Shown here: in pieces, positions 27,945 to 37,531 of the stretch
Numbering within the stretch: the first letter of the stretch is position 1
How the letters are laid out: every line of letters starts with the position of its first letter
Source of the DNA: Mycobacterium sp. 852002-40037_SCH5390672
GTDB taxonomy: Bacteria; Actinomycetota; Actinomycetes; Mycobacteriales; Mycobacteriaceae
NCBI RefSeq assembly: GCF_001665875.1
Contig: NZ_LZTA01000069.1
Span: 205,593-269,592, forward strand
Direction: 5' to 3'
Length of the DNA stretch: 64,000 bases
Notes under the pieces: model-generated
What the model saw: only the letters and a program-made list of their open reading frames with translations
What the model was told of the DNA's origin: nothing
The model's database searches: none
Translations under genes and position numbers: made by a program

Positions 27945-28573
27945 CGAGTCTGGAGTTCGGCATCGGAACCGCGATCGCCGTACTGATGGCCATCGGTTTC
28001 ACCCGAATCAGTTCCGGCCGGTCGTTGATCGTCACGTTTGTGCCGGGCGTGGTCATCAGCTGGCTGGTCACATTGTGGATGTTCGTCCAACACGTCGCCC
28101 TGCCCGCGGCCGACCATTTCCTGCCCTACTTTTTCACCGCGTTGATCGTGCAGTTTCTGCACTTCGCAGAAGAATTCAGGACCGACTTCAAGACATTCTT
28201 TCCGGTCCTCTACGGCGGTACCGCGTATAGCGACAACCTGTTCGTCACATTCAACATGGCCGCCTACGCCGTCTTCACCACCTGCGCACTATCTGTGTTT
28301 TACCTCGACGCGCGTTACCTACTGATGCCGGCGCTGTTCTTCATCGTCTACGGTGCGATCGGCAATGCGATCTCACATACGGTATGGAGTGCGACCGCCC
28401 GCGCCTACCGTCCGGGTCTCATTACGGCCCAGGCGTACTGGATCATCGGGCCGTTGGCGTTGTACAAGCTGACGGGCAGCGCGGTCGCGACCGCAGTCAC
28501 CTGCGTGGGCTTCGCCGTCGTCCTGCTGATCACCCTCAACATCCCCGTCAAACGGGTTCGGCGCCAGACATGA
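27941..28573 (+). CDS. HXXEE-domain membrane protein
   Basis: 210 aa, six or so hydrophobic segments. The signature is VQFLHFAEEFRTDF (H-x-x-E-E near residue 70), with NAISHTVW and a conserved YWIIGPLALYKL later, as in HXXEE proteins. These are predicted membrane enzymes with a histidine/glutamate site of unknown chemistry. Translationally coupled to the TetR gene. Confidence 0.82.
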   Translation: MTSLEFGIGTAIAVLMAIGFTRISSGRSLIVTFVPGVVISWLVTLWMFVQHVALPAADHFLPYFFTALIVQFLHFAEEFRTDFKTFFPVLYGGTAYSDNLFVTFNMAAYAVFTTCALSVFYLDARYLLMPALFFIVYGAIGNAISHTVWSATARAYRPGLITAQAYWIIGPLALYKLTGSAVATAVTCVGFAVVLLITLNIPVKRVRRQT

Positions 28574-28630
28574 GCAGCTGCGGTCCAGTGGGGAGCCCTA
28601 TGGATCCGCCACGGTGGTTGAGAGAGGGCC

Positions 28631-28700
28631 GATGCATCTGATGAAAACGACAGAGTTCATCGGTAATCCGCCATATTCGATCCCGGCATATTGCGGTAGA
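28631..28700. repeat. Dispersed repeat, copy 1
   Basis: A GATGCATCTGATG arm (28631-28643) and a core at 28657-28696 (CGGTAATCCGCCATATTCGA, then TCCCGGCATATT). The same arm-plus-core arrangement recurs near 38.2, 41.4 and 47.5 kb. Non-coding. Confidence 0.65.
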
Positions 28701-28756
28701 AGGAGCGAAAGGTATTGGCTGAGCCGGTTTCCCGGCGGCATTGGCCGCAGATGGTT

Positions 28757-29461
28757 TTAGCCTGGCGGTGGGTCCGCCGTGGTGCGGTCGACGAGTTCTT
28801 GGGCGATCTGCCGCACGGGTGCGTTGCGGTCTTGGGAGAGGCGGGTGAGTAGCTCGAAGGCGCGCACCGCATCAACATGGAATCGTTCCATGATGATGCC
28901 CTTGGCTTGGCCGATGACGTCGCGGCTGGTCAGCGCCGACTGGAACTGGTGTTCGCGGTTGGCGGAGATGATCAAAGCGGCCGCGTGGGTGGCTAGCATG
29001 GCACCGATCGTTTCTACTTCGGGATCAAAAGTTCCGGTGCCGCGGCTGAACAGATTCAGCGCCCCAGAACCTTTGGAGTAGGTGTAGAGCTGATACGACA
29101 GCACACGATGCACCCCGGCCTCGGCCGCCGCCGCGCCAAACCGCGGCCAGCGTGGGTCGTTTCTGATGTCAGGGCTGCGGATCACCGCATCCACGGACGC
29201 CGCCTCCAAACATGGACCTTCCTGAAGTTCGCATTGGGCGGTGTCGAGTTGGGTCATGATTGGTGAGGTCGGCTCCAGCGAGCGATACTGCCCGTCCTCG
29301 ACCAACAACACGTCGGCGTAATCGACGCCCGCCATCAACTCCACCGCAGCGGTGGTCAGCCGGCCCAGCGCGTCGCCGACCGCATTTGGCTCGGCAAAAC
29401 TGGCGGTCAACTCCCGCATTGTGGAGCTCAGCACCTCGTCATAGCTGATCGCGTCGTCCAT
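28757..29461 (-). CDS. GAF-ANTAR domain protein
   Basis: 234 aa. A GAF sensor domain (about 20-160: LTTAAVELMAGVDYADVLLVEDG, QLDTAQCELQEGPCLEA) precedes a C-terminal ANTAR RNA-binding domain (RDVIGQAKGIIMERFHVDAVRAFELLTRLSQ). ANTAR proteins bind nascent RNA hairpins and act as antiterminators; mycobacteria have several. Start set by AAAGGAGG upstream of the ATG ending 29461. No target hairpin was identified nearby. Confidence 0.92.
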   Translation of the reverse strand: MDDAISYDEVLSSTMRELTASFAEPNAVGDALGRLTTAAVELMAGVDYADVLLVEDGQYRSLEPTSPIMTQLDTAQCELQEGPCLEAASVDAVIRSPDIRNDPRWPRFGAAAAEAGVHRVLSYQLYTYSKGSGALNLFSRGTGTFDPEVETIGAMLATHAAALIISANREHQFQSALTSRDVIGQAKGIIMERFHVDAVRAFELLTRLSQDRNAPVRQIAQELVDRTTADPPPG

Positions 29462-29717
29462 CAGCGCCTCCTTTCTGGGCACCCCAGGGGTCGGCGCCAA
29501 AGCAACAGTTGTTAACACGGCTATACCCACAATGCATGGGGGATCACTGGCACGGTCAGGTTAATCGGCTGGCGATCGCCAGAGATACCAATAGCCGACT
29601 ATTCGAACCCCGCCTCCTCCACACGAATGACAGCGCTTGCTAGGCATGCAGGAGCCGCTCAGGAAACGCCCTGTAAACACACAGATTGCCGGTGCGTGGC
29701 ATGGGCACCACTGCGCC

Positions 29718-30458
29718 ATGATCGCACCTCACTTCACTCGATTCCTTGCTCCTGCAGTTCTGGCAGCATCGGGCCTTAGCGCCTCGGTGCTTGCACCTGC
29801 AATCCCCTCCGCCTCGGCCCAATGCCCGGACGTGCAGGTGGTCTTTGCCCGCGGCACCGGGGAACCTCCCGGGGTCGGGGGCACCGGACAGGCATTCATC
29901 GATGACCTGCACTCACGGGTGGGCGCAAAGTCGTTCGACGTCTATCCGGTCAACTATCCAGCCAGCAATGACTGGGACACCGGCCTGGACGGCATCAGGG
30001 ACGCCGGCGCTCATATCCGGTCCATGGCCAAGCAGTGCCCCAACACCAAGATGGTGCTCGGCGGTTACTCCCAGGGCGCGGCGGTGATGGGGTTTGTCAC
30101 CTCGGCCGCGGTCCCCGACGGAATCGACCCCGCCACCGTGCCCAAACCGCTGGACCCCGCGGTGGCCAACCATGTTTCCTCGGTCGTGCTCTTCGGGATG
30201 CCCAACGTGCGGGCGATGAACTTCCTCGGCGAACCACCGGTCGTCATCGGCCCGGCCTATGAGGCCAAGACCATCAAGGTCTGCGCCACCGAGGACCCAG
30301 TCTGCTCGGACGGGCTGAACTTCGCCGCCCACAACACCTACGCCGACGACGCCAGCATGGTTGACAAGGGCGCAGCCTTTGCCGCCGGGCGCCTGGGCGG
30401 AAACTCCCAAGGGCCAGCCAGCATGGTCGATGCCCCGAGCGAAGGCTTTGGCGCCTGA
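29718..30458 (+). CDS. Cutinase-family serine esterase (Culp), second copy
   Basis: 246 aa. Signal peptide at 1-32 (ASA-Q cleavage), CPDVQVVFARGTGEPPG, catalytic Ser in GGYSQGAAVMG, Asp in ATEDPVC, His in AAHNTYADDASM. It is a paralogue of the cutinase at 13156-13866, sharing FARGTGEPPGVGG and YPVNY. Start at 29718, directly before the signal peptide. Exported; acts on lipid esters outside the membrane. Confidence 0.92.
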   Translation: MIAPHFTRFLAPAVLAASGLSASVLAPAIPSASAQCPDVQVVFARGTGEPPGVGGTGQAFIDDLHSRVGAKSFDVYPVNYPASNDWDTGLDGIRDAGAHIRSMAKQCPNTKMVLGGYSQGAAVMGFVTSAAVPDGIDPATVPKPLDPAVANHVSSVVLFGMPNVRAMNFLGEPPVVIGPAYEAKTIKVCATEDPVCSDGLNFAAHNTYADDASMVDKGAAFAAGRLGGNSQGPASMVDAPSEGFGA

Positions 30459-30601
30459 AGTGGAGACTTACCTGGTCCCTGCGCAAGCCCACGAACACAG
30501 CAGCAATACTTGATCCGTACACCGATCACTGGCCGCGTGGGGTGAAACCGCATCCGGGACAAGGGTGTTGGTGCGCTGGCCTGGCGAGCAAGCGGATCGA
30601 T

Positions 30602-31201
30602 TCATGCCTTGTGCCCGGTCAGGGCATCGACGTGGGCTTGGATCGCGTTCGCAATCTGATCCAGGGGCAGGACGGCGTGTACTACGCCGGTATCAATGGC
30701 TGCGCTGGGCATGCCGAAATACGCGGCGCTGATCTGATCCTGAGCGAATACGGTGCCTCCGCAATGGCGGATCGCGCGGATACCGGCTTGGGCATCAGTG
30801 CCCGTGCCGGTAAGGACAACGGCTAGCGCTCGCGGACCGCAGGTAACGGCAAGCGTGACCAACAGGAGGTCAGCGGAGGGTCGCGCCGGCGGGAATTCAC
30901 CGGACTCGATGAGCCCGATCCTTGCTTCGGAAGTCACGAGCAAATGATGGGCTGCCGGTGCGATGAGCACTGTGCCCGCTGCGAGCGAGTCACCATCCCC
31001 GGCGGTGTGGACCGGCAGGGCGGTTCGTTGACCGAGGATGTGCGCCAGCGAGCTGGGACGCTCCGGCGAAATGTGCTGCACAATGAGGATCGCGGCGGAC
31101 AAGTCGGCCGGTAGCGGAGTGAGCACCCGTGTCAGCGCGTTCAGGCCGCCAGCCGAAGCCACCAGTGCGATCACCGGAAACTTGATCGGCAGCGCGTCCA
31201 C
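30602..31201 (-). CDS. Stand-alone CheB-type methylesterase domain
   Basis: 199 aa from a GTG with no strong ribosome-binding site. It has the catalytic triad of CheB: Ser in VASAGGLNAL, His in IVQHISPERPS, Asp in LTGTGTDAQAG. There is no receiver domain. No CheR, chemoreceptor or flagellar gene is in the window, and mycobacteria lack chemotaxis, so the substrate must be something else. Such orphan CheB domains elsewhere sit next to CheR-PAS signalling proteins. Confidence 0.88.
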   Translation of the reverse strand: MDALPIKFPVIALVASAGGLNALTRVLTPLPADLSAAILIVQHISPERPSSLAHILGQRTALPVHTAGDGDSLAAGTVLIAPAAHHLLVTSEARIGLIESGEFPPARPSADLLLVTLAVTCGPRALAVVLTGTGTDAQAGIRAIRHCGGTVFAQDQISAAYFGMPSAAIDTGVVHAVLPLDQIANAIQAHVDALTGHKA

Positions 31202-31618
31202 TTTGTCGATGCCATCGTCCTTGAGTGTCTGCCGGCCAGTTTGTCCGGCCTGCGGGAAATACTAGTGCAATCTAGGGACAAAAGATGGGGGAGTCCGGGG
31301 ACGTCGCGCGCGATCGCCGAGTGCGACGCGATCCTGGCTGCGACTCTCCCGACTCGATCGCTTGCGCGAGAACGTAATTCGGAATTGCGGATAGGGTGCT
31401 CAACCCACAGCTCGAATTATGTTATGACACACCGCACTACGCATCTAGAGGCATTTACCAATGACGCCCCATATCCGATTCGGCCGAATCGGCGAATGAC
31501 AGGAGAAAGATTAAACGCATGCGCGCCCCGTTCCGGGTTGAGTAGGACGACCAACGAACCAGATACCAACCGGCGACTCGTCCGCGTGGTGCCCGAGGCG
31601 CATCGGTAAAGCGGGGAC
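31202..31618. other. Long intergenic region with a perfect palindrome
   Basis: About 415 bp between the divergent CheB and 2OG-dioxygenase genes. GC falls in its middle. No credible ORF. It holds an 18-bp perfect palindrome at 31475-31492 and a GGAGAAAG block near 31500. Confidence 0.5.
31475..31492. promoter_or_regulatory. 18-bp perfect palindrome
   Basis: CCGATTCGGCCGAATCGG reads identically on both strands, about 127 bp before the dioxygenase gene. A dimeric regulator site is the simplest reading; a cruciform or RNA hairpin is also possible. Confidence 0.5.
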
Positions 31619-32404
31619 ATGTTTAGCGACACGCAATTGCGGTACTCCGGCGCGGTGACGGGGATTCTCTGCACGAAGCGGTCGGCCGCCGACCCGGTGG
31701 ACGCCGCGCCCCAGGCGGTTGCCGCGACGGGCGTCGCGGTGCTCCCCTCGTTCGATGTGAGGCGAAGTCTGGGCGTGGGCCGAGAAGAGTGGATGCGGTT
31801 TGCCAGGCATTGGCGGCATTTGGCGCCTGACCCCTACGCGGCGCAGCTGGGGGTGCAGCGCCTGCGCCGTTACGGCCAATTCTCTTTTCGCGATGGGATC
31901 CTGCATCCGATGCCCAACGGCACGTTCCTGCAGCCGGAGGACTCCAATCCTCTCTACATCGGCAAGGGTCGTGACTTCGAGCCGCTGACCGACGCGTTCG
32001 CTGCAGATCCCTTGCTGCATAAGGTGATCAAACTGCTGGCACGGGTGGCCGCGGCCCTGGACGACATCACCGACTGGAACGTCAAGGTGCATCCGTTCCG
32101 CATCCGATCCTACGACTCCAAAGCCGGGGGCGGCCGGCCGACACCTGAGGGCATGCACCGTGACGGTGTCACCCTGGTCAGCTCACTTTTGGTGGGACGG
32201 CGCAATACCCTCGGCGGCCAGAGCTTGGTGTGCGACCTGGATGGCCGGCAGTTGCTGACGACGACGCTGACCGAGCCCGGCACGTTGCTGGTGGGCGACG
32301 ATCGCCGCACTATCCACGGCGTTTCCTCGATCCGCCCGATCGACTGCTACGGACCGGCGCAGCGCGACGTCCTGGTGATCACTTTCGCGTCCCGCTGGCC
32401 TTGA
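31619..32404 (+). CDS. 2OG-Fe dioxygenase family protein
   Basis: 261 aa of the PF10014 type (IDO/BsmA-like, acting on free amino acids in known members). The iron site is visible as GMHRDGVTLV (HxD) and a distal His in RRTIHGVSSI; 2OG-binding Arg is probably in the final LVITFASRW segment region. RRYGQFSFRDG and FLQPEDSNPLY are family-typical. It is monocistronic, with a palindrome in its long leader. Confidence 0.85.
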   Translation: MFSDTQLRYSGAVTGILCTKRSAADPVDAAPQAVAATGVAVLPSFDVRRSLGVGREEWMRFARHWRHLAPDPYAAQLGVQRLRRYGQFSFRDGILHPMPNGTFLQPEDSNPLYIGKGRDFEPLTDAFAADPLLHKVIKLLARVAAALDDITDWNVKVHPFRIRSYDSKAGGGRPTPEGMHRDGVTLVSSLLVGRRNTLGGQSLVCDLDGRQLLTTTLTEPGTLLVGDDRRTIHGVSSIRPIDCYGPAQRDVLVITFASRWP

Positions 32405-32530
32405 TCGCCTCGATCGTGGAAAGTGTTGTGGTAGAGCAGGAATAGGACGGGCCACCGCACAGGGCTGGCGCGTGGCGCGCCACGTCGAACAAACCCTCGT
32501 CGTGATGAATTCTGTTGCACACTAATTCAC

Positions 32531-32974
32531 ATGGCATCCCAAGGCTCAATTCAGCGTCGGTTAGAGAGATTGGTCTTCAATCCCTTGTTCAGGGCCGTGC
32601 TGCGACTCGGCATTGCGCCGCGCGCGTTTGCGCTCTTGGAGACCACTGGACGGCGCAGTGGTCAGCGGCGCCTGACTCCGGTCGGCAACGGACTCGACGA
32701 TGATGTGTTCTGGTTGGTTTCCGAGCACGGAAGGGCCTGTGACTACGTGAAAAATCTCGTCGTGGATCCGAGTGTGCGTGTCAAAGTGGGCCGGCGCTGG
32801 TACAGCGGCTCTGCCACCGTTCTCGACGATGATGATGCTCATGCTCGGCGGCGACGACTTGATGAAGCCAACGGATTTAGTGGCCGTGCTGACGGCTTCA
32901 TTTTCCGTGTCTCAGCCAGCGTTCCGGTCACTGTCCGAATCGACCTCGAGCGTGACTTACCTAGTGATGGCTAG
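32531..32974 (+). CDS. Deazaflavin (F420)-dependent nitroreductase-family protein
   Basis: 147 aa of the Ddn/FDOR-A split-barrel family: LLETTGRRSGQRRLTPVGNGLDDDVFWLVSEHG followed by DYVKNLVVDPSVRVKVGRRWY. GRRSG and the KNL(x)DP segment bind F420 or act near it in this family. Mycobacteria hold many paralogues. Isolated gene. Confidence 0.87.
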   Translation: MASQGSIQRRLERLVFNPLFRAVLRLGIAPRAFALLETTGRRSGQRRLTPVGNGLDDDVFWLVSEHGRACDYVKNLVVDPSVRVKVGRRWYSGSATVLDDDDAHARRRRLDEANGFSGRADGFIFRVSASVPVTVRIDLERDLPSDG

Positions 32975-33386
32975 GGCGTGGCGGCTCCGTCAGGTGATTG
33001 ATCCGATATTTCCCGACACTGCGATGGATCACAGCGAGGCGATAGCGGCCGGCCTGGGGTGGGCCCGGTTGCATGCCAGCCGGTATCACCTAGGCCCATC
33101 GACCGGGTCGTAGGGAGAACGGCGGCGGATTTCGGCTTCCACGCGAAAGGGTCGGATTGCGGCCCCAAACTCGGCGCGCTGTCTTAGGCTGTTTAGACGA
33201 CAATTGTGCCCGTGACGACGATCGACTTGAGTCCCCAACGCCCATGGCGGGGTTGCCGCGACGCGCGCCGGTAAGCAGAAGGATGCGAGGAATATGGGTG
33301 TCGAGCGGCTAGAACGACAGCCGTTGTCGCGACCTACCTGTGCCCGTACAGGCCTATCCGTCTAACAGCCGGACCGAGGACTCGAT
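32975..33386. other. Intergenic stretch without a clear gene
   Basis: About 410 bp upstream of the LAL regulator. Only short low-quality frames; no palindrome or tRNA seen. It presumably carries the LAL promoter. Confidence 0.45.
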
Positions 33387-36149
33387 ATGGCGGAGCAGTT
33401 CGTCAGCCGGCGACCGGAAAGGCAAGTCCTTGCTGAGTTTATTGACTCGGTGCCGCGACAGCCTTGTGCCCTGGTTCTCGAAGGAGAACCGGGCATCGGT
33501 AAGACGACGCTGTGGCTTGAGGCCCTGGACCAGGCCCGGGCACGTGGCTTTCGAGCGCTGAGCTGCCGGGCGGCCGCCGCCGAGTCGGTACTGGCTTACA
33601 CCCTGTTGGCCGACCTGCTCAGCGAGGTCGATGACTCAATCTGGGCGGACCTGCCGACGCCGCAGCGGCGGGCCCTGGATGGCGCGCTGTTGCGGCACCG
33701 TGTCGACGCCCATGAGATCGATCCCAGGGCAGTGGCGGCGGGGTTTGTGGCCGTCGTCTCCCGGTTGGCCGCTGAAGGCCCGGTGCTGATCGCAATCGAT
33801 GACCTGCAGTGGGTGGATACCTCCAGCGCCCACGTGGTGTCGTTCGCGGCGCGACGGCTTCCGGTCGGTGCGGCCTTGGTGTGCACAAGCCGTACCGCCG
33901 AGGCTGCATCGCGGCTGCAGCTGCCCACCCCAGATGAAGTGCGTCGAATTCGGTTGCAGCCGTTGAGCTTTGCCGAATTGCATCAGGTTCTGTTGACGCG
34001 ACTGGGTAGGTCCGTCTCGCGTCCCACCCTCCTGCGTATTCATGAGATGGCGGGCGGGAACCCCTTTTTCGCGCTGGAATTGACCCGGGAACTCGGCGCC
34101 GAAGGCCGCGCCTCCGGATTGAGCCTGCCGAGTAGCCTCAATGACCTAGTCCGTTCGAGGATCAGCCGGGTCGGCGCCGAGGACGTCCTCCTTGCAATGG
34201 CCAGCCTTCCCGATCCGACGGTGTGGGTGGTTGCGCGGGCCACCGACTCGACTCCGGACCAGGTGGTGGAGTCGCTCGGAGATGCCGAGACCCAAGCGGT
34301 GGTGGCCATCGACGGAAACCAGCTGCGCTTCACCCACCCGATTCTGGCGCACGGCGTCTACAGCGCAGCGCCACCTCGCCGCCGCCGCGAAATGCACCGG
34401 CGTCTGGCCGAACTCGTCACCGAACCGGAGTTGCGCGCCCGACACCTCGCTCTGTCCGACGCGACAGGCGAGCCTCAGACTGTGGAAGCCCTTGATGCCG
34501 CAGCAGAGATGGCGCGGGCCAGGGGCGCGCCCGCCGCCGCCGCCGAGTTGCTCGAGCTGGCGATTGGCCTCGGCGGTGATACCGCGGAGCGCCGAATCAA
34601 GTCAGCGACCTACCACTTCAACGCCGGCGATGCCGGGCGCGCCCGGGCCGTACTGGAGCAAACCGTCGAACGGCCTGCGCCGGCACGACTTCGGGCGGCG
34701 GCATTGCGGCTGCTGGGGCAATGGAGTTTGCTCGATGGCAGTTCACGTGAGGCCGCCGACCTACTGGACCGCGCGCTCGCCGATGTGGGGAACGATCTCG
34801 CGTTACGTACCCTGATCTTGGTCCCGCTGTCATTCGCGCTACTCAACGTCGGCCAACGCACTCGTGCCGCACAAAGCGTTGACGACGCCGTCGCCAGTGC
34901 TGAGGCACACGGCCAACCAGGCCTTCTCAGCCAGGCTTTGGGCATGCAAGTGCTGGTGCAATTCCTGCTCGGCGGGGGCCTCGACGAATCCCGCCTGCAG
35001 CGCGCACTTGAGTTAGACGACTCCGAAGCGCCCGTCTCGGCGCAGCTGCGCCCTAGGATGCACAGCGCGATACTGGTGGCCGCAACAGGTCGTCTCGAGC
35101 AGGCGCGAGTGGAATTGCGCGCCATCAGGCGCAGCTACATCGAGCGCGGCGAGGAAAGCGAACTGATCCTGTTCGCATTCCACAGCGGTCTCAACGAGAT
35201 TTGGCGCGGTGACTTCGCTGAGGCAACTCGGACCGCCGACGACGCCATGGAGCGTGCGCAACAACTGGGCCGGGACTTGCCGCTATCGGTGGCCCTCATG
35301 CTGCGTGCCGCGGCCGCGGCGTACACCGGTCTTGAGCACGACTCCCGGCGAGACGCCGGCCAAGCCCTCGCAGTCGGCGAGCGGTGTGACTCTCCGGGCT
35401 TGGTGATGGTGTGGCCGGTCACCACGTTGGCCTTTCTTGATGTCTCCGTGGGTAACTACGATGCCGCGCTGCACACACTCGAGCCTCTGTTGCGTGCCTT
35501 CAACGAGGCGTCGGACGGAACCGAGATCTTTGTCGCACCATTTCTTCCCGATGCCATCGAAGCGATGATCGGTCTCGGCCGCTTCGACGGGGCGGAGCCG
35601 CTGATCGAAGCCCTCGAGCGCAATGGCCGCCGGCTTGATCGCCCCTGGATGTTGGCCATCGGCGCACGCGGTCGAGCGATGTTGCAGGCCGGGCGCGGCG
35701 ACCTGAGTGCCGCCACCATAACCGCCGATCTCGCCATGGCAGAACACCAACGCCTTCCGATGCCGTTCGAGCGCGCTCGCACGCAACTCCTGCTAGGCCA
35801 GCTGCAACGTCGACAGCGCCACCGCGACACAGCCAAGGCGACATTACGAGACGCCCTGCAGACCTTTGAACAGCTCGGCGCCAAGTTGTGGGTGGATCGC
35901 CTGAAAACCGAACTGACACGTGGCGTTTCGGGAAAACGGAGCTCCGACGGGCTCACCCCGCAGCAACAGCGCGTCGCCGAGCTGGCTGTCTCAGGAATGA
36001 CCAACCGCGACATCGCCGCCACGCTGTTCATCAGCGTCAAAACCGTCGAAGTCAACCTCAGCCACATCTACCGCAAACTCAACATCCGCTCCCGAACGCA
36101 GCTCTATCAAGAACTTCAAGCCTCGAAATCAGAATCCGATACGGATTAA
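33387..36149 (+). CDS. LAL-type LuxR transcriptional regulator with AAA ATPase
   Basis: 920 aa. N-terminal ATPase with Walker A GEPGIGKTTLW (about residues 34-44) and Walker B VLIAIDDLQWVD; a long helical, TPR-like middle (about 350-830); and a C-terminal LuxR HTH (LTPQQQRVAELAVSGMTNRDIAATLFISVKTVEVNLSHIYRKLNI). Large ATP-binding LuxR proteins sense small ligands and activate transcription. Mycobacteria have several; target unknown. Monocistronic. Confidence 0.93.
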   Translation: MAEQFVSRRPERQVLAEFIDSVPRQPCALVLEGEPGIGKTTLWLEALDQARARGFRALSCRAAAAESVLAYTLLADLLSEVDDSIWADLPTPQRRALDGALLRHRVDAHEIDPRAVAAGFVAVVSRLAAEGPVLIAIDDLQWVDTSSAHVVSFAARRLPVGAALVCTSRTAEAASRLQLPTPDEVRRIRLQPLSFAELHQVLLTRLGRSVSRPTLLRIHEMAGGNPFFALELTRELGAEGRASGLSLPSSLNDLVRSRISRVGAEDVLLAMASLPDPTVWVVARATDSTPDQVVESLGDAETQAVVAIDGNQLRFTHPILAHGVYSAAPPRRRREMHRRLAELVTEPELRARHLALSDATGEPQTVEALDAAAEMARARGAPAAAAELLELAIGLGGDTAERRIKSATYHFNAGDAGRARAVLEQTVERPAPARLRAAALRLLGQWSLLDGSSREAADLLDRALADVGNDLALRTLILVPLSFALLNVGQRTRAAQSVDDAVASAEAHGQPGLLSQALGMQVLVQFLLGGGLDESRLQRALELDDSEAPVSAQLRPRMHSAILVAATGRLEQARVELRAIRRSYIERGEESELILFAFHSGLNEIWRGDFAEATRTADDAMERAQQLGRDLPLSVALMLRAAAAAYTGLEHDSRRDAGQALAVGERCDSPGLVMVWPVTTLAFLDVSVGNYDAALHTLEPLLRAFNEASDGTEIFVAPFLPDAIEAMIGLGRFDGAEPLIEALERNGRRLDRPWMLAIGARGRAMLQAGRGDLSAATITADLAMAEHQRLPMPFERARTQLLLGQLQRRQRHRDTAKATLRDALQTFEQLGAKLWVDRLKTELTRGVSGKRSSDGLTPQQQRVAELAVSGMTNRDIAATLFISVKTVEVNLSHIYRKLNIRSRTQLYQELQASKSESDTD

Positions 36150-36299
36150 GGTCCCTTACGGGGACGACACCGGTAATGGGCCAATCACTGACACCGGACC
36201 CAGATCAGTCGCGGTAAACGGAACTGTCAGAAGGTCGTTGTGTTCAAAGTCGAGGTTGGCGACCGAGTAGGGTTGTGCGGCAGTCCGATTTGCGCGATC

Positions 36300-37010
36300 C
36301 TACAGATACGCGATTGTGGCGGCGGCGATTCCGATAGTGATGAGCAGCGGTATCAACCTCCACAGCTGTGTTCGCGGCAACGTATCCGCCGCGGTCACGA
36401 CGTCGCTGTCGGCGTTGGCGCGCAACGACTCCACGTGTTGAGTCAGGTGGTCCCTCCGGTACCTGAGCCAAGCGTAGTAGGCCGCGATGTACAGCGCGCC
36501 CCCAACCCGGAACGTGGCTTGCCGAATGTCATTGCCTACAAAGGCCACAACCCCGGCCAGGAGCAATAGTGCAGGCACCAACCATGCGCTCGGCCTCGCC
36601 CTCCATCCGCGCAGCGCGCGGCGCACGTAGGCCAGCTTGAGCGTGCCTATCCTGACGGCAGCGGCAAGCACGCGCGGATCAGAAGGAATCTCACCGCGGT
36701 GCAATGCCATACCGATTTGGGCGCGCTGCTCGGCGCTGAGCCCCATCAGTGCCGCAGCGTAAGCCTGGCGCATCGGGCGCTGAACGAAAACCACCGACGC
36801 AGCAATGAGTAGGCCAAACCCCGCCACCGTGAGCAGTCCCCACAACGACCCAGTCACGGTGAAAAAGCTTGGGGACCGTAGCGCCGCGATCGCGGCGAGC
36901 GTGGCTGCGGCCAGCGCAGCACTCACCAGCCAGCTCACCCACCACGGCGCGAGAACACTTCGGGCCGATACAGGTTGAACGTCGGCTCTCTCAAAACCAG
37001 GTCGCGTCAT
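36300..37010 (-). CDS. Integral membrane protein of unknown function
   Basis: 236 aa. Four hydrophobic segments: WWVSWLVSAALAAATLAAIAAL, LLTVAGFGLLIAASVVFV, WLVPALLLLAGVVAFVG, and LIPLLITIGIAAATIAYL at the extreme C-terminus. A cytosolic helical stretch in the middle has MGLSAEQRAQIGMALHRGE. Start set at the ATG ending 37010; the open frame above runs antisense to nothing recognisable. It lies 5 bp after the next gene upstream, so the two form a unit. Confidence 0.7.
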   Translation of the reverse strand: MTRPGFERADVQPVSARSVLAPWWVSWLVSAALAAATLAAIAALRSPSFFTVTGSLWGLLTVAGFGLLIAASVVFVQRPMRQAYAAALMGLSAEQRAQIGMALHRGEIPSDPRVLAAAVRIGTLKLAYVRRALRGWRARPSAWLVPALLLLAGVVAFVGNDIRQATFRVGGALYIAAYYAWLRYRRDHLTQHVESLRANADSDVVTAADTLPRTQLWRLIPLLITIGIAAATIAYL

Positions 37011-37015
37011 TCTTC

Positions 37016-37531
37016 TCAGCTCTCGCTTACTCGGGGAAGCTCGCGCGCCGTCGGACTCAGCGCCTCGCGCCACTGCAGTCGCTCGCTCATCATCAAGAAG
37101 TCGTAGACCGCGAACCATGACTCGCGTTCGTAGTCTCGCGGCATGCCGAAGGACACGATCCACGGGGGCGACGAGGGTTCGCTGATCTCGAAGAGAGTCC
37201 CCGCGCCGAGCTTCGGCCACTTGATGTGGTACGCGCCGCGAGGAAATTCGAAAACCGTCACCTCCTCGCCGGCTTTGACGCGCTCCGCGAGATCGGGGAT
37301 TTGCAGTCGCCGTGCCAGCCAACCGCCATGTTTCAATTTGTGTCCCCTCACCAGGGTGCAGCGCACCGTCCGGTCGGTGAGTTCCAGTCGCGCTAACGGG
37401 CGCTCAATCAGATCGCCGATGAAGAAGGGATTGAGACTCGCGAACACCCCAAGCCATGGGCCGCGACGCAGCAGAAAGAGCTCCGTTTGTGGGGGTGGAG
37501 TTGTCCGCAAGAACCATTCGTTTATACCCAT
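37016..37531 (-). CDS. Hypothetical protein upstream of the membrane protein
   Basis: 171 aa, soluble, with no recognised domain. Notable segments are LRRGPWLGVFASLNPFFIGDLIERPLARLELTDRTVRCTLVRG and FEFPRGAYHIKWPKLGAGTLFEISEPSSPPWIVSF, which look like a beta-rich domain. GAGAGAA-like bases lie before the ATG. Only 5 bp separate it from the membrane-protein gene. Confidence 0.65.
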   Translation of the reverse strand: MGINEWFLRTTPPPQTELFLLRRGPWLGVFASLNPFFIGDLIERPLARLELTDRTVRCTLVRGHKLKHGGWLARRLQIPDLAERVKAGEEVTVFEFPRGAYHIKWPKLGAGTLFEISEPSSPPWIVSFGMPRDYERESWFAVYDFLMMSERLQWREALSPTARELPRVSES

